A stretch of 64,000 nucleotides of DNA from Arthrobacter sp. Leaf137 (GCF_001423525.1 NZ_LMOI01000018.1:125786-189785); one strand, 5' to 3'; positions 40,500 to 49,917 are shown, counted from the first letter of the stretch. The notes: generated by a model from the sequence alone, not told the origin. Made by a program: numbers and translations.

Positions 40500-41741
40500 A
40501 TGGGCACACATCTGCCTTCCACCGAGTTCGACGGAACAGCGGTCGACGACCAGCGGGAAGCTGACGCGGAAGCCGTCATGGGCCAACCCCCGGCACAGAT
40601 GGTCCAGTTGCTGGGCCCCGATGGAAAACTCGGCGCAGACCCCGTGTACAGCAGCTACGCGGACAAGCTCACCCCCGAAGACCTGCGTGGACTGTACGCG
40701 GATATGGCCAGGATCAGGCGTTTTGACGTCGAGGCAACAGCCCTGCAGCGGCAGGGCCAGCTTGCGCTCTGGGTCCCGCTGACGGGCCAGGAGGCAGCCC
40801 AGATCGGTTCGGGCCGGGCCAGCCAGCCGCAGGACTACATCTTCCCCACCTACCGTGAGCACGGCGTGGCGCTGACCCGCGACGTGGACCTCGCCGAACT
40901 GCTCCGCCAGTTCCGCGGCGTGTCCAACGGAGGCTGGAACCCCAAGGACACGAACTTCCACCTCTACACGCTGGTCCTGGCCGCGCAGACGCTGCACGCC
41001 GTCGGCTATGCCATGGGCATCCAGCGTGACCAGAAGCTCGCTGCCGCCGCGGGCAAAGCCGGAAACGAACCGGACGCTGCCGTCATCGCCTACTTCGGTG
41101 ACGGTGCCAGCTCCGAAGGCGACGTCCACGAGTCCATGGTCTTCGCCTCCTCGTACAACGCGCCCGTGGTGTTCTTCTGCCAGAACAACCATTGGGCCAT
41201 CTCGGTCCCCACCAACGTGCAGACCCGGGTACCGCTGTCCAACCGGGCGAAAGGCTACGGCTTCCCCGGCATCCGGGTGGACGGCAACGACGTCATCGCC
41301 GTGCACGCCGTCACCGAGTGGGCCCTGGAACATGCCCGCCAGGGCAAGGGCCCGGTCCTCATTGAGGCGTTCACCTACCGGGTGGGTGCCCACACCACCG
41401 CTGACGATCCCACCAAGTACCGCGGATCCGAGGAGGAGGAAGCCTGGCGCGCCAAGGACCCGCTGATGCGCCTGGAGAAGTACCTCCGCGCCGAGGGCCT
41501 GGCCGATGACGCCTACTTTGCCAAGGTCAAGGCCGACGGCGACGAGCTCGCCGCGTACGTGCGCCGCACCGCCCATGACCTCGAGGACCCGGACATCCGG
41601 GCCGCATTCGCCAACGTCTACGCTGAAGCGCACCCCCTGGTGGCCGAGGAACTGGCATGGTTCGAGGAGTACAGCGCAGGATTCGCCGGCGGCGACGAAC
41701 CGTCCGCCCAGCACGGTGCAGCAGCAAAGGCAGGCCACTGA
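40500..41741 (+). CDS. 2-oxoacid dehydrogenase E1 component, alpha subunit (branched-chain or pyruvate)
   Basis: A 413-residue TPP-dependent subunit. The TPP-binding motif runs from GDGASSEGD (200-208) to QNNHWAIS (228-235). The phosphorylation-loop-like YRVGAHTTADDPTKYR is near 300. Start is ATG 40500 with AAGGAG five nt upstream. With the two genes behind it, it decarboxylates a branched-chain 2-oxoacid or pyruvate. The N-terminal extension and the TNVQTRVPLSNRAKGYG region resemble the BkdA1/actinobacterial branched-chain type more than AceE. Confidence 0.9.
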   Translation: MGTHLPSTEFDGTAVDDQREADAEAVMGQPPAQMVQLLGPDGKLGADPVYSSYADKLTPEDLRGLYADMARIRRFDVEATALQRQGQLALWVPLTGQEAAQIGSGRASQPQDYIFPTYREHGVALTRDVDLAELLRQFRGVSNGGWNPKDTNFHLYTLVLAAQTLHAVGYAMGIQRDQKLAAAAGKAGNEPDAAVIAYFGDGASSEGDVHESMVFASSYNAPVVFFCQNNHWAISVPTNVQTRVPLSNRAKGYGFPGIRVDGNDVIAVHAVTEWALEHARQGKGPVLIEAFTYRVGAHTTADDPTKYRGSEEEEAWRAKDPLMRLEKYLRAEGLADDAYFAKVKADGDELAAYVRRTAHDLEDPDIRAAFANVYAEAHPLVAEELAWFEEYSAGFAGGDEPSAQHGAAAKAGH

Positions 41742-42721
41742 TGACCACCATGACCATTGCGAAGGCCATCAACGAAGGCCTTCGCGCCACGCTCGCTGCC
41801 AACCCCAAGTCGCTGCTGATGGGCGAGGACATCGGCCCCCTGGGCGGGGTCTACCGGGTCACGGAAGGGCTCATCGGCGAATTTGGACCCGACCGCGTGG
41901 TGGACACGCCGCTGGCCGAGTCCGGCATCATCGGCACCGCCATCGGCCTGGCGCTGCGCGGATACAGCCCCGTCTGCGAGATCCAGTTCGACGGGTTCGT
42001 CTTCCCCGGCTTTAACCAGATCACCACCCAGCTGGCCAAGATGCACGCCCGCAGCCACGGCAACCTCACGGTTCCCGTCGTCATCCGCATCCCGTACGGC
42101 GGCGGCATCGGTTCCGTGGAGCACCACTCCGAATCCCCCGAAGCGCTGTTCGCCCACACGGCGGGCCTGCGGATCATTACCCCGTCCAACCCGCATGACG
42201 CCTACTGGATGATCCAGCAGGCCGTGGAGTGCCAGGATCCGGTCATCGTTTTCGAACCCAAGCGCCGGTACTGGCTCAAGGGCGAAGTGGACACCGCAGC
42301 TCCCGGCCCCTCAGGCGACCCCTTCAAGGCCCACATCCTGCGCGAGGGCACCGACGCCACCATCGTGGCCTACGGTCCCCTGGTTCCCGTGGCCCTTGCC
42401 GCCGCCAACGCCGCCCGGGAAGACGGCCACAGCGTGGAGGTCATCGACCTCCGCTCCATTTCGCCGCTGGACTTCGATACTGTCACCGCATCCGTGGAAA
42501 AGACCGGCCGGCTGATCGTGGCCCACGAGGCCCCCACCTTCGGCGGGATCGGCGGCGAAATCGCGGCCCGCATCAGCGAGCGTGCCTTCCACTCCCTCGA
42601 AGCCCCCGTCATCCGGGTGGGCGGCTTCCACATGCCCTACCCCGTTGCCAAGGTGGAGGAAGACTATCTTCCGGACATCGACCGCATCCTGGAGGCGCTG
42701 GACCGCGCCCTCTCCTACTGA
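41741..42721 (+). CDS. 2-oxoacid dehydrogenase E1 component, beta subunit
   Basis: A 326-residue transketolase-like subunit completing the E1 alpha2-beta2 enzyme. [32 protein letters not shown] and [20 protein letters not shown] are conserved in BkdB/PdhB. The C-terminus has [13 protein letters not shown] and [18 protein letters not shown] 41741 overlaps the E1-alpha TGA by one base, indicating coupled synthesis of equal subunits. Confidence 0.92.
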   Translation: MTTMTIAKAINEGLRATLAANPKSLLMGEDIGPLGGVYRVTEGLIGEFGPDRVVDTPLAESGIIGTAIGLALRGYSPVCEIQFDGFVFPGFNQITTQLAKMHARSHGNLTVPVVIRIPYGGGIGSVEHHSESPEALFAHTAGLRIITPSNPHDAYWMIQQAVECQDPVIVFEPKRRYWLKGEVDTAAPGPSGDPFKAHILREGTDATIVAYGPLVPVALAAANAAREDGHSVEVIDLRSISPLDFDTVTASVEKTGRLIVAHEAPTFGGIGGEIAARISERAFHSLEAPVIRVGGFHMPYPVAKVEEDYLPDIDRILEALDRALSY

Positions 42722-42728
42722 GGACACC

Positions 42729-44264
42729 ATGACGCTGAATAAATTCAACCTGCCGGACGTCGGAGAAGGCCTCACGGAAGCGGAAGTCGTTTCCTGGAAG
42801 GTCAAGCCGGGCGATGCCGTCGCCATCAACGACGTCCTGTGCGAGATCGAGACCGCAAAGTCGATCGTCGAACTGCCGTCCCCCTTCGCCGGGACCGTCA
42901 CCGAACTCCTCGTACCGGAAGGGGTGACCATCGACGTCGGGACGGCCATCATCAGCGTCAGCGACGACGTCGCGGGCGATCCCACGCCCGCTGACGTCCG
43001 GGCGCCCGAAGCCCCGGCGCAGGCCGAGGCACCTGCGCAGCCGCTGTACGGCAAGCTTCCTGACGATGCCCAGGACAACGGCGCGAACGACGCCGGCGCG
43101 CAAGGCAGTGCCCCGGCGGGTGGTCCGCTGGTGGGTTCGGGACCGAAGGCCGACGCCGTCAAGCGGCGTCCGCGCACCACGCGGGCCGCGGCGGCGGTCA
43201 AGCCGGCCGACTCGCTGACAGTCAACGCTCCCGAAGTGGAGCCGGTCCAGCCGCATACCCCGGCAGAGGTCACCGGACGCCCGGCAGCCGCCGCACCGCA
43301 GGCTGGCCAGTCCGCCGTCGTGGACACCAGGCCCACGCTGGGTGGCACCATCACCGGGCTGGTCAACCGCGTCCTCGCCAAACCTCCCGTCCGCAAGATC
43401 GCCCGGGACCTCGGCATCGATCTCGCCGACGTCGTTGCCACCGGCTCCCGCGGCGAGGTGACCCGTGAGGACCTGGTCAGCTACCAGGCGCAGCGCGACG
43501 CCGAACTGGACAAGGCGGACGGCTTCTGGGGCAAGGCCGGAAAGCCGCAGGACCAGCGGATCGAGACTATCCCGGTCAAGGGCGTGCGCAAGGCGACCGC
43601 CAAGGCCATGGTCGATTCGGCCTTCGCGGCCCCGCACGTCAGCATCTTCGTGGATGTGGACGCCAGCCGGACCATGGAATTCGTCAAGCGGCTCAAAGCC
43701 TCACGGGACTTCGAGGGCATCAGGGTCTCGCCGCTCCTCATCCTGGCCAAGGCCGTCATCTGGGCTGCCGCCCGGAACCCCAGCGTCAATGCCTCGTGGG
43801 TTGAGAGCGGGGACGGCAGCGGGGCTGCCGAGATCCAGGTCAAGCACTTCATGAACCTGGGTATCGCCGCGGCAACGCCCCGCGGCCTGATGGTGCCCAA
43901 CATCAAGGATGCGCAGGACCTGTCCCTGAAGGAACTGGCGCTGGCCCTGAACAACCTGGCCACCACGGCACGTGCGGGAAAGACCCAGCCGGCCGAGATG
44001 CAGGGCGGCACGCTGACCATCACCAACATCGGCGCCCTGGGCATCGATACGGGCACGCCCATCATCAACCCGGGCGAGGTGGCCATCGTCGCCTTCGGCA
44101 CCATCAAGCAGAAGCCGTGGGTCCTGGACGGGGAGGTCATTCCGCGCTGGATCACCACCCTGGGCGGCTCCTTCGACCACCGCGTGGTGGACGGCGACCT
44201 GTCCGCGAGGTTCATGGCCGACGTCGCGGCCATCCTGGAAGAACCCGCGCTCCTCCTTGACTGA
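42729..44264 (+). CDS. 2-oxoacid dehydrogenase E2, dihydrolipoamide acyltransferase
   Basis: A 511-residue E2. The lipoyl domain (1-80) carries the modified lysine Lys44 in [11 protein letters not shown] Pro/Ala linker runs through about 90-240 and a peripheral-subunit-binding domain is at about 255-290 ([29 protein letters not shown]). The catalytic domain has the HxxxDG motif in [15 protein letters not shown] near the C-terminus. It transfers the acyl group from E1 to CoA. No E3 (lipoamide dehydrogenase) gene follows, so E3 must come from another locus. Confidence 0.92.
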   Translation: MTLNKFNLPDVGEGLTEAEVVSWKVKPGDAVAINDVLCEIETAKSIVELPSPFAGTVTELLVPEGVTIDVGTAIISVSDDVAGDPTPADVRAPEAPAQAEAPAQPLYGKLPDDAQDNGANDAGAQGSAPAGGPLVGSGPKADAVKRRPRTTRAAAAVKPADSLTVNAPEVEPVQPHTPAEVTGRPAAAAPQAGQSAVVDTRPTLGGTITGLVNRVLAKPPVRKIARDLGIDLADVVATGSRGEVTREDLVSYQAQRDAELDKADGFWGKAGKPQDQRIETIPVKGVRKATAKAMVDSAFAAPHVSIFVDVDASRTMEFVKRLKASRDFEGIRVSPLLILAKAVIWAAARNPSVNASWVESGDGSGAAEIQVKHFMNLGIAAATPRGLMVPNIKDAQDLSLKELALALNNLATTARAGKTQPAEMQGGTLTITNIGALGIDTGTPIINPGEVAIVAFGTIKQKPWVLDGEVIPRWITTLGGSFDHRVVDGDLSARFMADVAAILEEPALLLD

Positions 44265-44289
44265 GGCCGGGGCGAAGGCAGGGACCGGC

Positions 44290-44907
44290 GTGGCCGCCTC
44301 CGGCCGCGCTATCCGGGTGAAAAACAAAACCGCCCGGTGGCTGACCGAGGCGCTCCAGCCGCCGGTGGTGGTGACCGTCCAGCTGCTGATCAGCCCGCTG
44401 GTCCAGGAGGGTTTTCCCGCCACGATGGCCTACGGGGCGCTGGCTGCCCTGTTCGTCTGCGTGCTGCCGCTGCTCCTGTTGCTTGTCCTTGTCCGGCTGG
44501 GAAAGGTCACGGACCATCACGTCAGTGACCGCCGGCAGCGCCTTCCCGTGCTGCTCATGGCCCTGGCGTCCATCCTTGCGGGATTGCTGGTCCTGGCGGC
44601 AGCAGGTGCGCCAACCAGCGTCATCGCCATGGTGCTGGCCGTCGTGGGGGGAGTGGTGGTGCTGGCCGCGGTCAGCCCGTTTTGGAAGATCAGCGGGCAC
44701 GCCGCAGCCATCTCCTGTTCGGCCGTGGTCGCCGTCCTGATGCTCGGCGCCGCCTGGACACCGTTGCTGCTGCTCATCCCGGCGGTCGGCTGGTCACGGG
44801 TGGTGCTGCGCGCCCATACCCTGGCGCAGGTGGTGGCAGGCTCGCTCTTCGGCGGTGTGGTGATGGCAGGGATCTGGTGGCTGCTGAGGCTCTGGCTGGT
44901 GCCGTAG
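44290..44907 (+). CDS. PAP2-like membrane phosphatase with altered motif
   Basis: A 205-residue protein with about five or six membrane helices. PAP2 motif 2 appears as KISGHAA and motif 3 as WSRVVLRAHTLAQVVAG. Where classical PAP2 enzymes have Asp four residues after the motif 3 histidine, this protein has Gln. The motif 1 region is reduced to DRRQRLP. It may act on prenyl or lipid phosphates or may be a divergent relative. GTG 44290 (AGGGA upstream) is used; a TTG at 44257 overlapping the E2 stop is possible. Confidence 0.65.
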   Translation: MAASGRAIRVKNKTARWLTEALQPPVVVTVQLLISPLVQEGFPATMAYGALAALFVCVLPLLLLLVLVRLGKVTDHHVSDRRQRLPVLLMALASILAGLLVLAAAGAPTSVIAMVLAVVGGVVVLAAVSPFWKISGHAAAISCSAVVAVLMLGAAWTPLLLLIPAVGWSRVVLRAHTLAQVVAGSLFGGVVMAGIWWLLRLWLVP

Positions 44908-44930
44908 GCGGCTTGTGCCACCCGGAACTG

Positions 44931-45269
44931 CTAGTAGGCGGGGTACGCGTACATCATCTCCACGGCGGCTGAGTCGCCCATCGAGGATGCGATGACGACG
45001 GCGGCACCCACCATGAGTGCGGCCCAGGCCGTGGCTGCACCGGTCATGATGGAGAGCAGTTTCCAGTCCTCGCGCATGACGCTGCGGACGGTGCGGGGGA
45101 GGTTGAGGTCCGGGGCGATCATGTTCGGCGCGGAGTCGGTGGTGCCGTCATCCAGCAGCGCAACCACCGTGCCGTTGCCGCGGTCCACGCGCATGGAGCA
45201 GATGTGGTTTCCGTGGCGGGCCAGAAGGATGTCGTGGCCTACCAGCTGGCGGCGCTGAAGAGTGATCAA
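44931..45269 (-). CDS. Small membrane protein, unknown
   Basis: A 112-residue protein. Residues 1-60 are soluble with HDILLARHGNHICSMRVDRGN and ALLDDGTTDSAPNMIAPDLNLPRT. One hydrophobic helix spans about 74-95 (IMTGAATAWAALMVGAAVVIASS). I recognise no family. The convergent PAP2-like gene ends 23 nt away. A TAAAAT hexamer on this strand near 45323 may be its promoter's -10 box. Confidence 0.55.
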   Translation of the reverse strand: MITLQRRQLVGHDILLARHGNHICSMRVDRGNGTVVALLDDGTTDSAPNMIAPDLNLPRTVRSVMREDWKLLSIMTGAATAWAALMVGAAVVIASSMGDSAAVEMMYAYPAY

Positions 45270-45423
45270 GGGGTCCCCTCTAGTGGTGGGTTGTTGTCGT
45301 CCGCACCGTTGGGGGCTCCCTTAATTTTATCGTTTCGCCCGTAGCTGAATGGGCTTTTTGGGCGTGAGAACGCCCACCCCCCGCAGCGATCTGTGCCACC
45401 ACGGGGAGTGTCGGGCGTAACTC

Positions 45424-45852
45424 CTAGTCGGCGTCGTACGTGTTCGCGATGTAGACGTCGCACGGGGCGTTGTGTGCCACGCTGTTGGCCACACTGCCCA
45501 GCACCCGGCCGATGCCCTGCATGCGCCGGTTTCCCACCACAATGATCTTTGCGTCCATGCGGAGGGCTTCCTTGATCAGGGCGTCTGCCGGACGGCCGCG
45601 TGCCGCCGAGTAGGTCACCTTGATCTGCCCGCCCAGGGACTCGGCCACTGTCCGGGCAACGTGCTCGGCCCCGTCCGCGTCGGACACGATCCACTGGTCA
45701 CTGCCACTGCCGAAGACTTCCGTGCGGTCGCTGTCAAAGGCCGAGACAACGTGGAGCGTGGCGCCCAGCGCAGCTGCCAGGTCCCGGGCCGACTCTGCGG
45801 CCTTCTTGGCCGTACCGCTCCCGTCGACGCCTACAACGATGGTTCCGCTCAT
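45424..45852 (-). CDS. Universal stress protein (UspA-like)
   Basis: A 142-residue single-domain Usp. The opening TIVVGVDGSGTAKKAAE and the ATP-binding region VVGNRRMQGIGRVLGSVANSVAHN are clear. The usual G-x-x-G start of the ATP loop is GNRR here, so nucleotide binding may be modified. Start at 45852 has AAAGGAG upstream; the longer frame to 45963 is not needed. Flanked by an unknown membrane protein and an aminotransferase. Confidence 0.9.
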   Translation of the reverse strand: MSGTIVVGVDGSGTAKKAAESARDLAAALGATLHVVSAFDSDRTEVFGSGSDQWIVSDADGAEHVARTVAESLGGQIKVTYSAARGRPADALIKEALRMDAKIIVVGNRRMQGIGRVLGSVANSVAHNAPCDVYIANTYDAD

Positions 45853-45898
45853 GAAATGCTCCTTTGCTTGGTTCCTGACGGCACTAATGAGCCCAACG

Positions 45899-47191
45899 CT
45901 ACCGCGCGGCCAGCGCTTCCTGCAGTACCGGCGCCAGGCGGCGCACCCCTTCACGGATGGCATCCGGCGGGACGGCGCTGAAGGCGAGGCGCAGTTTGTT
46001 GGACGGCTCGTCCGACGGCGTGAAGGCGGCTCCCGGAATGAAGACCACCCCGGCGTCTATCGCCTTGTGCAGGAGGGGGTAGGTGTCCACGCCTTCGGGC
46101 AACGTCACCCAGACGAAAAAGCCACCGTCCGGGCTGGTCCAGGAGGCACCCTCCGGCATGTACTCGGACAGCGCCGCCAGCATGGCCCGGCAGCGTTCGG
46201 CATAAAGTCCGCGGTAGGTGGAGATCTGGCCCTTCCAGTCGTAGTCACGCAGGTAGGCCGAGACGAGCATCTGGTTCAGGGCCGGCGGGCAGAGGGTGAC
46301 GGCCTCCGCGGCCAGGTAATACCGCCGCTGCAGATGCTCCGGCACCAGCGCCCAGCCGATCCGCAGGCCGGGTGCGAAGATCTTCGAGAATGAGCCCATG
46401 TAAATCACGTCGTCCGGATTGGCAGCGCGCAGGGGGGCCAGCGGTTCGCCGTCGAACCGCAGCAGTCCGTACGGGTTGTCCTCAATGATCAAAATATTCG
46501 CATTGCGGCATATATCAACGATCTCCTGGCGCCGGTCCGCGGCAAGGGTGATGCCGGAAGGGTTGTTGAAGCTGGGGATGGTGTAGAGGAACTTGATGCT
46601 CTTTCCGGCCAGCTGGAGGGCGGCGATGCGGGCTTCGAGGAGCTCGGGGACCAGGCCGGACTGGTCCATGGCGACGGTTTCCACCTGCACCTGGTACGCC
46701 TCGAACGTGTTCAGGGCCCCGACGTACGTGGGGTCCTCCACCAGGACAACGTCGCCGGGGTTGCAGAACAGTTTGGTGGCGACGTCCTGGGCTGACTGGG
46801 AGCCCGCCGTGACCACCACATTCTGCGGCAGCGCATCCACAATCCCTTCGGCCGCCATGACCTCGCAGATCTGCGTGCGGAGCTCCTCCGTTCCCTGGCC
46901 GGCACCGTACTGCAGGGCGGTGAGCCCTTCCTCGGCGATGATCCGGGCGGCTGTTTCCGCCAGGCGGTCAAGGGGGAGCGACTGCAGGTAGGGACTTCCG
47001 CCGGCCAGGGACACCAGGCCGGGGCGCAGCGAGATGTCGAAGACGTCACGCACCGCCGACTGCCTGATGTTTGCGGCACGCTCAGAAAAGAGTTCGTCGT
47101 GGCGGTGCGCGGAGGTGGCCGCCCGCTCGATGGCGTCAATGGCTTCGGCTGGAAGAGACGCGGCTGCGGCGTCGAGTGTCTCGTGGCTCAC
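45899..47191 (-). CDS. PLP-dependent aminotransferase, 2-aminoadipate/MocR-like class
   Basis: A 430-residue fold-type I aminotransferase. SLAGGSPYLQSLP, the LQYGAGQGTEELR segment, YTIPSFNNPSGI and the lysine in MGSFSKIFAPGLRIGW place it with LysN/kynurenine-type and MocR-like enzymes, but the N-terminal wHTH of MocR is absent. Substrate not certain; branched-chain or aromatic amino acids are likely. The start is GTG 47191, with TATCCT (47198-47203 on this strand) 6 nt before it, again a leaderless pattern. Confidence 0.82.
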   Translation of the reverse strand: MSHETLDAAAASLPAEAIDAIERAATSAHRHDELFSERAANIRQSAVRDVFDISLRPGLVSLAGGSPYLQSLPLDRLAETAARIIAEEGLTALQYGAGQGTEELRTQICEVMAAEGIVDALPQNVVVTAGSQSAQDVATKLFCNPGDVVLVEDPTYVGALNTFEAYQVQVETVAMDQSGLVPELLEARIAALQLAGKSIKFLYTIPSFNNPSGITLAADRRQEIVDICRNANILIIEDNPYGLLRFDGEPLAPLRAANPDDVIYMGSFSKIFAPGLRIGWALVPEHLQRRYYLAAEAVTLCPPALNQMLVSAYLRDYDWKGQISTYRGLYAERCRAMLAALSEYMPEGASWTSPDGGFFVWVTLPEGVDTYPLLHKAIDAGVVFIPGAAFTPSDEPSNKLRLAFSAVPPDAIREGVRRLAPVLQEALAAR

Positions 47192-47261
47192 ACGCTCAGG
47201 ATACAGCCGTGCGTTGCCTAAAAAGCAACACTTGTTGTTCCTGGAATTACTGGGCGCCGGC

Positions 47262-48128
47262 TCATCCCGTACCGGTGCCTTCCAGCCGCAGCACCTCTGC
47301 CAGCGGCCGCCCGTTGAGGTAGACCTGCGCCCTGACGGCGCCCACGGCGGCCAACGCTGTTTGGGTGAGCTGGGCTTCCAGCCGCGGAATGTCGCACACG
47401 CCGCCCAGGCTCAGTGCACCTGAAAGATAGACGCTCACGGCGGTCCCGTCGAAGCTGCCGGACAGGAACTTGAGCCGCGATCCCGCCAGTGCGTTGTAGA
47501 TTTCGCGGCCGGACGGGACATCTGTTGCCGGAAAGCCGGCACCGCTGCCTGCCCCCAGGAGGGCATTCATTGCCGCGGGCAACGGTTCCTTGCCCGCGGG
47601 CCGCGCCTGGTCCACGCCAATCAGGCTGTCATTGCAGCCGAACCGCACTCCGTTGTTGCCGCCGTCGTCCAGCAGGACGAAGTAGGCCGTGACGGTGCTT
47701 TGGGCTGCCGGCACCCTTTCCGGGCCGGCGGCGGGGGACGGCGACGGGGAGGGCTGCGGTTCAGCTGACGGTGTTGGGCGAGGCTCCGGTTCCCCGCTGG
47801 CCGTGGCGGCGGAACCGGACTGGCCCGTCCCCGCCTGTACCGGAGCGGCAGCGGCCTCCGGTGCGGCCGCGGACGGCTGCTGCGGGGACGTTCCGCCTGA
47901 TGCGGTGCCGGAGTCGGAGGGGATGGCAGCCGTAGCTGCCGGCGGCGGCGCCTGCGGCTGCGGGCCCGGCATGGCGGCGCCTGGAGCCGCGGCAGGGCTC
48001 GCATCGGTACCGCCCCGCGGTGACGCCGGGAGGCCGTCGCAGGCGGCGAGCCACAGTGGAAGAACCAGGGCGGCAGCGACCGCTGCCCGCGCGCTCCGCC
48101 GCCCCGCGTTTCCCGTTTCTCTTGGCAT
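47262..48128 (-). CDS. Proline-rich lipoprotein with GerMN-like domain
   Basis: A 288-residue exported lipoprotein with lipobox LAAC (Cys30). An Ala/Pro/Ser-rich spacer runs through about 40-150. The C-terminal globular part (TAYFVLLDDGG through AEVLRLEG) resembles GerMN, a domain of envelope proteins in actinobacteria and spore formers. Start at MPRETGN (48128) is favoured because the basic signal peptide begins there; longer frames add non-signal residues. Function in the envelope is not known. Confidence 0.7.
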   Translation of the reverse strand: MPRETGNAGRRSARAAVAAALVLPLWLAACDGLPASPRGGTDASPAAAPGAAMPGPQPQAPPPAATAAIPSDSGTASGGTSPQQPSAAAPEAAAAPVQAGTGQSGSAATASGEPEPRPTPSAEPQPSPSPSPAAGPERVPAAQSTVTAYFVLLDDGGNNGVRFGCNDSLIGVDQARPAGKEPLPAAMNALLGAGSGAGFPATDVPSGREIYNALAGSRLKFLSGSFDGTAVSVYLSGALSLGGVCDIPRLEAQLTQTALAAVGAVRAQVYLNGRPLAEVLRLEGTGTG

Positions 48129-48368
48129 GCTGCACCGCAATTCCATCCGGCTTTCCAGTGAATTAACGTTACGGCTGGGCTCGCCGGCGGAGATGTCCGT
48201 GCGGTACCGGTTGGGACAAGAGTTGGTCACGGCGGAACGCGGACGTCAGTCCGGGGTGGTGGCGGAAGGTTCGGGGACGGGCCCGGTCACCCCGGATACA
48301 GCTGCGCCCGGAACGCAAAGATGCGTACCGGGCGCGGCGGGAACTGCGCGGATGGTCCGCGCAGGACG

Positions 48369-48926
48369 CTAGGCTGCCGGGGCGGCTGCGGACAGTGCGT
48401 CGAAGACGCCCTTGATCTGCTCTACAACCTCGGCGTCGTCCTTGGGGTGGATCTCGGCGAAGCGCACCATGGAGCCGGGGACGGCGAGCTTGACGTCCTC
48501 AATGACTTGGGCGCCGGCAATGCCGGCGGCCTTGCGGGCTTCGTCCTGGGCCCAGACTCCGCCGAACTGGCCAAAGGCGGTGCCGACGACGGCGGTGGGC
48601 TTGCCGGAGAGCGCGCCGGCGCCGAAGGGGCGGGACAGCCAGTCGATGGCGTTCTTCAGGGGAGCGGGGACGGTGCCGTTGTACTCCGGGGTGACCAGCA
48701 GGATGGTGTCGGCTTCGCTGGCGGCGGCGCGCAGTGCGGCGGCGGCGGCGGGAACCTGGCCCTCGACGTCGATGTCCTCGTTGTAGAACGGGATGTTACC
48801 CAGGCTCTCGTGGATGACAACGTCCACCTGCTCGGGGGCGTTGAGCTGGATGGCTTCGGCCAGTTGCTGGTTGGTGGACCCGGCGCGCAGGCTGCCAACA
48901 AGGGTAAGGATGGTGCTCTTCGTCAT
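48369..48926 (-). CDS. NADPH-dependent FMN reductase (flavodoxin-like)
   Basis: A 185-residue flavoprotein. LVGSLRAGSTNQQLAEA (flavin phosphate loop), TPEYNGTVPAPLKNAIDWLSRP and FGQFGGVWAQDEARK are the three landmarks of the family, which includes azo- and quinone reductases. AAGGAG lies before the ATG at 48926. It diverges from a TetR gene with a perfect operator between them and may be its target. Confidence 0.88.
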   Translation of the reverse strand: MTKSTILTLVGSLRAGSTNQQLAEAIQLNAPEQVDVVIHESLGNIPFYNEDIDVEGQVPAAAAALRAAASEADTILLVTPEYNGTVPAPLKNAIDWLSRPFGAGALSGKPTAVVGTAFGQFGGVWAQDEARKAAGIAGAQVIEDVKLAVPGSMVRFAEIHPKDDAEVVEQIKGVFDALSAAAPAA

Positions 48927-49001
48927 GGAAACTCCTTGGTAGGGGCCGCGGGAGGGCCGTCGGCCTTTTCAAAGCTGGGGCACTTGATGCCTTCACCAGA
49001 C

Positions 49002-49023
49002 TAAACGGACTATGGTCCGTTTA
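49002..49023. promoter_or_regulatory. TetR operator in the FMN reductase/TetR intergenic region
   Basis: TAAACGGAC (49002-49010) and GTCCGTTTA (49015-49023) form a perfect 9-4-9 palindrome. It lies 75 nt before the reductase start and 27 nt before the TetR start. A classical TetR operator arrangement. Confidence 0.7.
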
Positions 49024-49050
49024 TTATTCCCGGGGTCTAAACTGAATCCT

Positions 49051-49656
49051 GTGACCTCCATCCCACTGCGCCCCGAGCCGGCTCCGGCTGCGGCCGAACG
49101 CAGCGATGCCGCACGGAACCGGGAGCGCCTCCTGCTCGCTGCCAAGGAACTTATTGCCGACTGCGGAACTGCGGGCCTCACCATGGACCGCCTGGCAGAG
49201 CGTGCCGGCGTGGGCAAGGGGACAGTATTCCGCCGCTTCGGCAGCCGGGCCGGCCTGATGCTGACACTGCTCAACGACTCCGAGGCAGCCTTCCAGGCAC
49301 GTTTCATGTTTGGGCCGCCACCGCTTGGCCCAGGAGCGCCGGGCCTGGACCGGCTCACCGCCTTCGGCGCCGAACGCATTGCCTATGTAGTGGAATTCGG
49401 CGATCTGGTCCTCGCCGCCGAGAACGCCTCGCGGGGGCGGTTTGAGGTGCCCGCCGCAGCGCTGTGGCTCCGTCACATTGAGGTGCTGCTGCGGGAAGAG
49501 GGGTTCGACGGCGACCCCTGGCTCATGGCGGGGTCGCTCAGCGCAGCCCTGGACCCCGAGCGACTCCTTGACCTGGTCCGCCGGCACGGCGTTCCGCCGG
49601 AGCGGCTGGTGGATTCCTGGCGGGATCTTGTCACACGCGTGGTGAGGGCGGCTTAG
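49051..49656 (+). CDS. TetR-family transcriptional regulator
   Basis: A 201-residue TetR protein with HTH at about 38-62 (LTMDRLAERAGVGKGTVFRRFGSRAGL) and a helical ligand domain. GTG 49051 is chosen because TAAACT (49038-49043) ends 7 nt upstream, the leaderless pattern. An ATG at 49012 in the same frame lies inside the operator. Divergent from the flavin reductase gene. Confidence 0.88.
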   Translation: MTSIPLRPEPAPAAAERSDAARNRERLLLAAKELIADCGTAGLTMDRLAERAGVGKGTVFRRFGSRAGLMLTLLNDSEAAFQARFMFGPPPLGPGAPGLDRLTAFGAERIAYVVEFGDLVLAAENASRGRFEVPAAALWLRHIEVLLREEGFDGDPWLMAGSLSAALDPERLLDLVRRHGVPPERLVDSWRDLVTRVVRAA

Positions 49657-49795
49657 ATTAGCCGCAAGGGCAGGATCAGTCCAGTCAAATCAACTCCACA
49701 GAGTTATTCATAACGATCTGATACGGGCGTGTGCTTTTCCGGGCATTGGCGGGCATCTTGCGTTTACGGCTGTGATAGTTTCCTCTGGAATGTGA
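49657..49795. other. Intergenic stretch before the leader RNA
   Basis: This 139-nt stretch between the TetR stop and the structured leader is less GC-rich (CAACTCCACAGAGTTATTCATAA around 49688-49710, split here only for description). It probably holds the promoter of the peptide-transporter operon. I could not fix -35/-10 boxes with confidence, though a TTCC-TCT-GGAA hairpin is at 49780-49790. No gene is visible. Confidence 0.4.
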
Positions 49796-49898
49796 CCCGC
49801 AACATAGTCCATCAGGACCAGCCCGCAAGGGCTGCGGGAGCCAGCTATCCGCTGGCAACGAACTCCGGCGACGCGGCACAACCCCCGCCCAGCCGGGG
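49796..49898 (+). ncRNA. Structured 5' leader (candidate riboswitch or attenuator) of the peptide ABC operon
   Basis: CCCGC (49796-49800) pairs with GCGGG (49834-49838) and encloses two hairpins. These are GTCC/GGAC with loop ATCA (49807-49818), and AGCCC/GGGCT closed by a GCAA tetraloop (49820-49833), together a three-way junction. GCCAGC/GCTGGC (49840-49856) is next. CTCCGGC (49863-49869) can pair with GCCGGGG (49892-49898). The structure ends six nt before a ribosome site (GGAAGGA, 49904-49910). No Rfam family is assigned; the GCCAGC...GCTGGCAAC piece only loosely recalls S-adenosylmethionine-type leaders. Confidence 0.5.
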
Positions 49899-49917
49899 AA
49901 GACGGAAGGACCATCGA

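Noticed and set aside
45337..45359. GCCC-N10-GGGC followed by TTTTT on the plus strand
   Set aside because: Only a 4-bp stem and no plus-strand gene that would need a terminator there.
46507..46514. GGCATATA, identical to an outer arm of the 40.4-kb palindrome
   Set aside because: It lies inside the aminotransferase gene without a matching second arm; probably coincidence.
49796..49898. Assignment of the leader to a cobalamin or SAM riboswitch
   Set aside because: Partial resemblances (GACCCGCAAC, GCCAGC...GCTGGCAAC) are present, but the full conserved cores are not, so no class was assigned.
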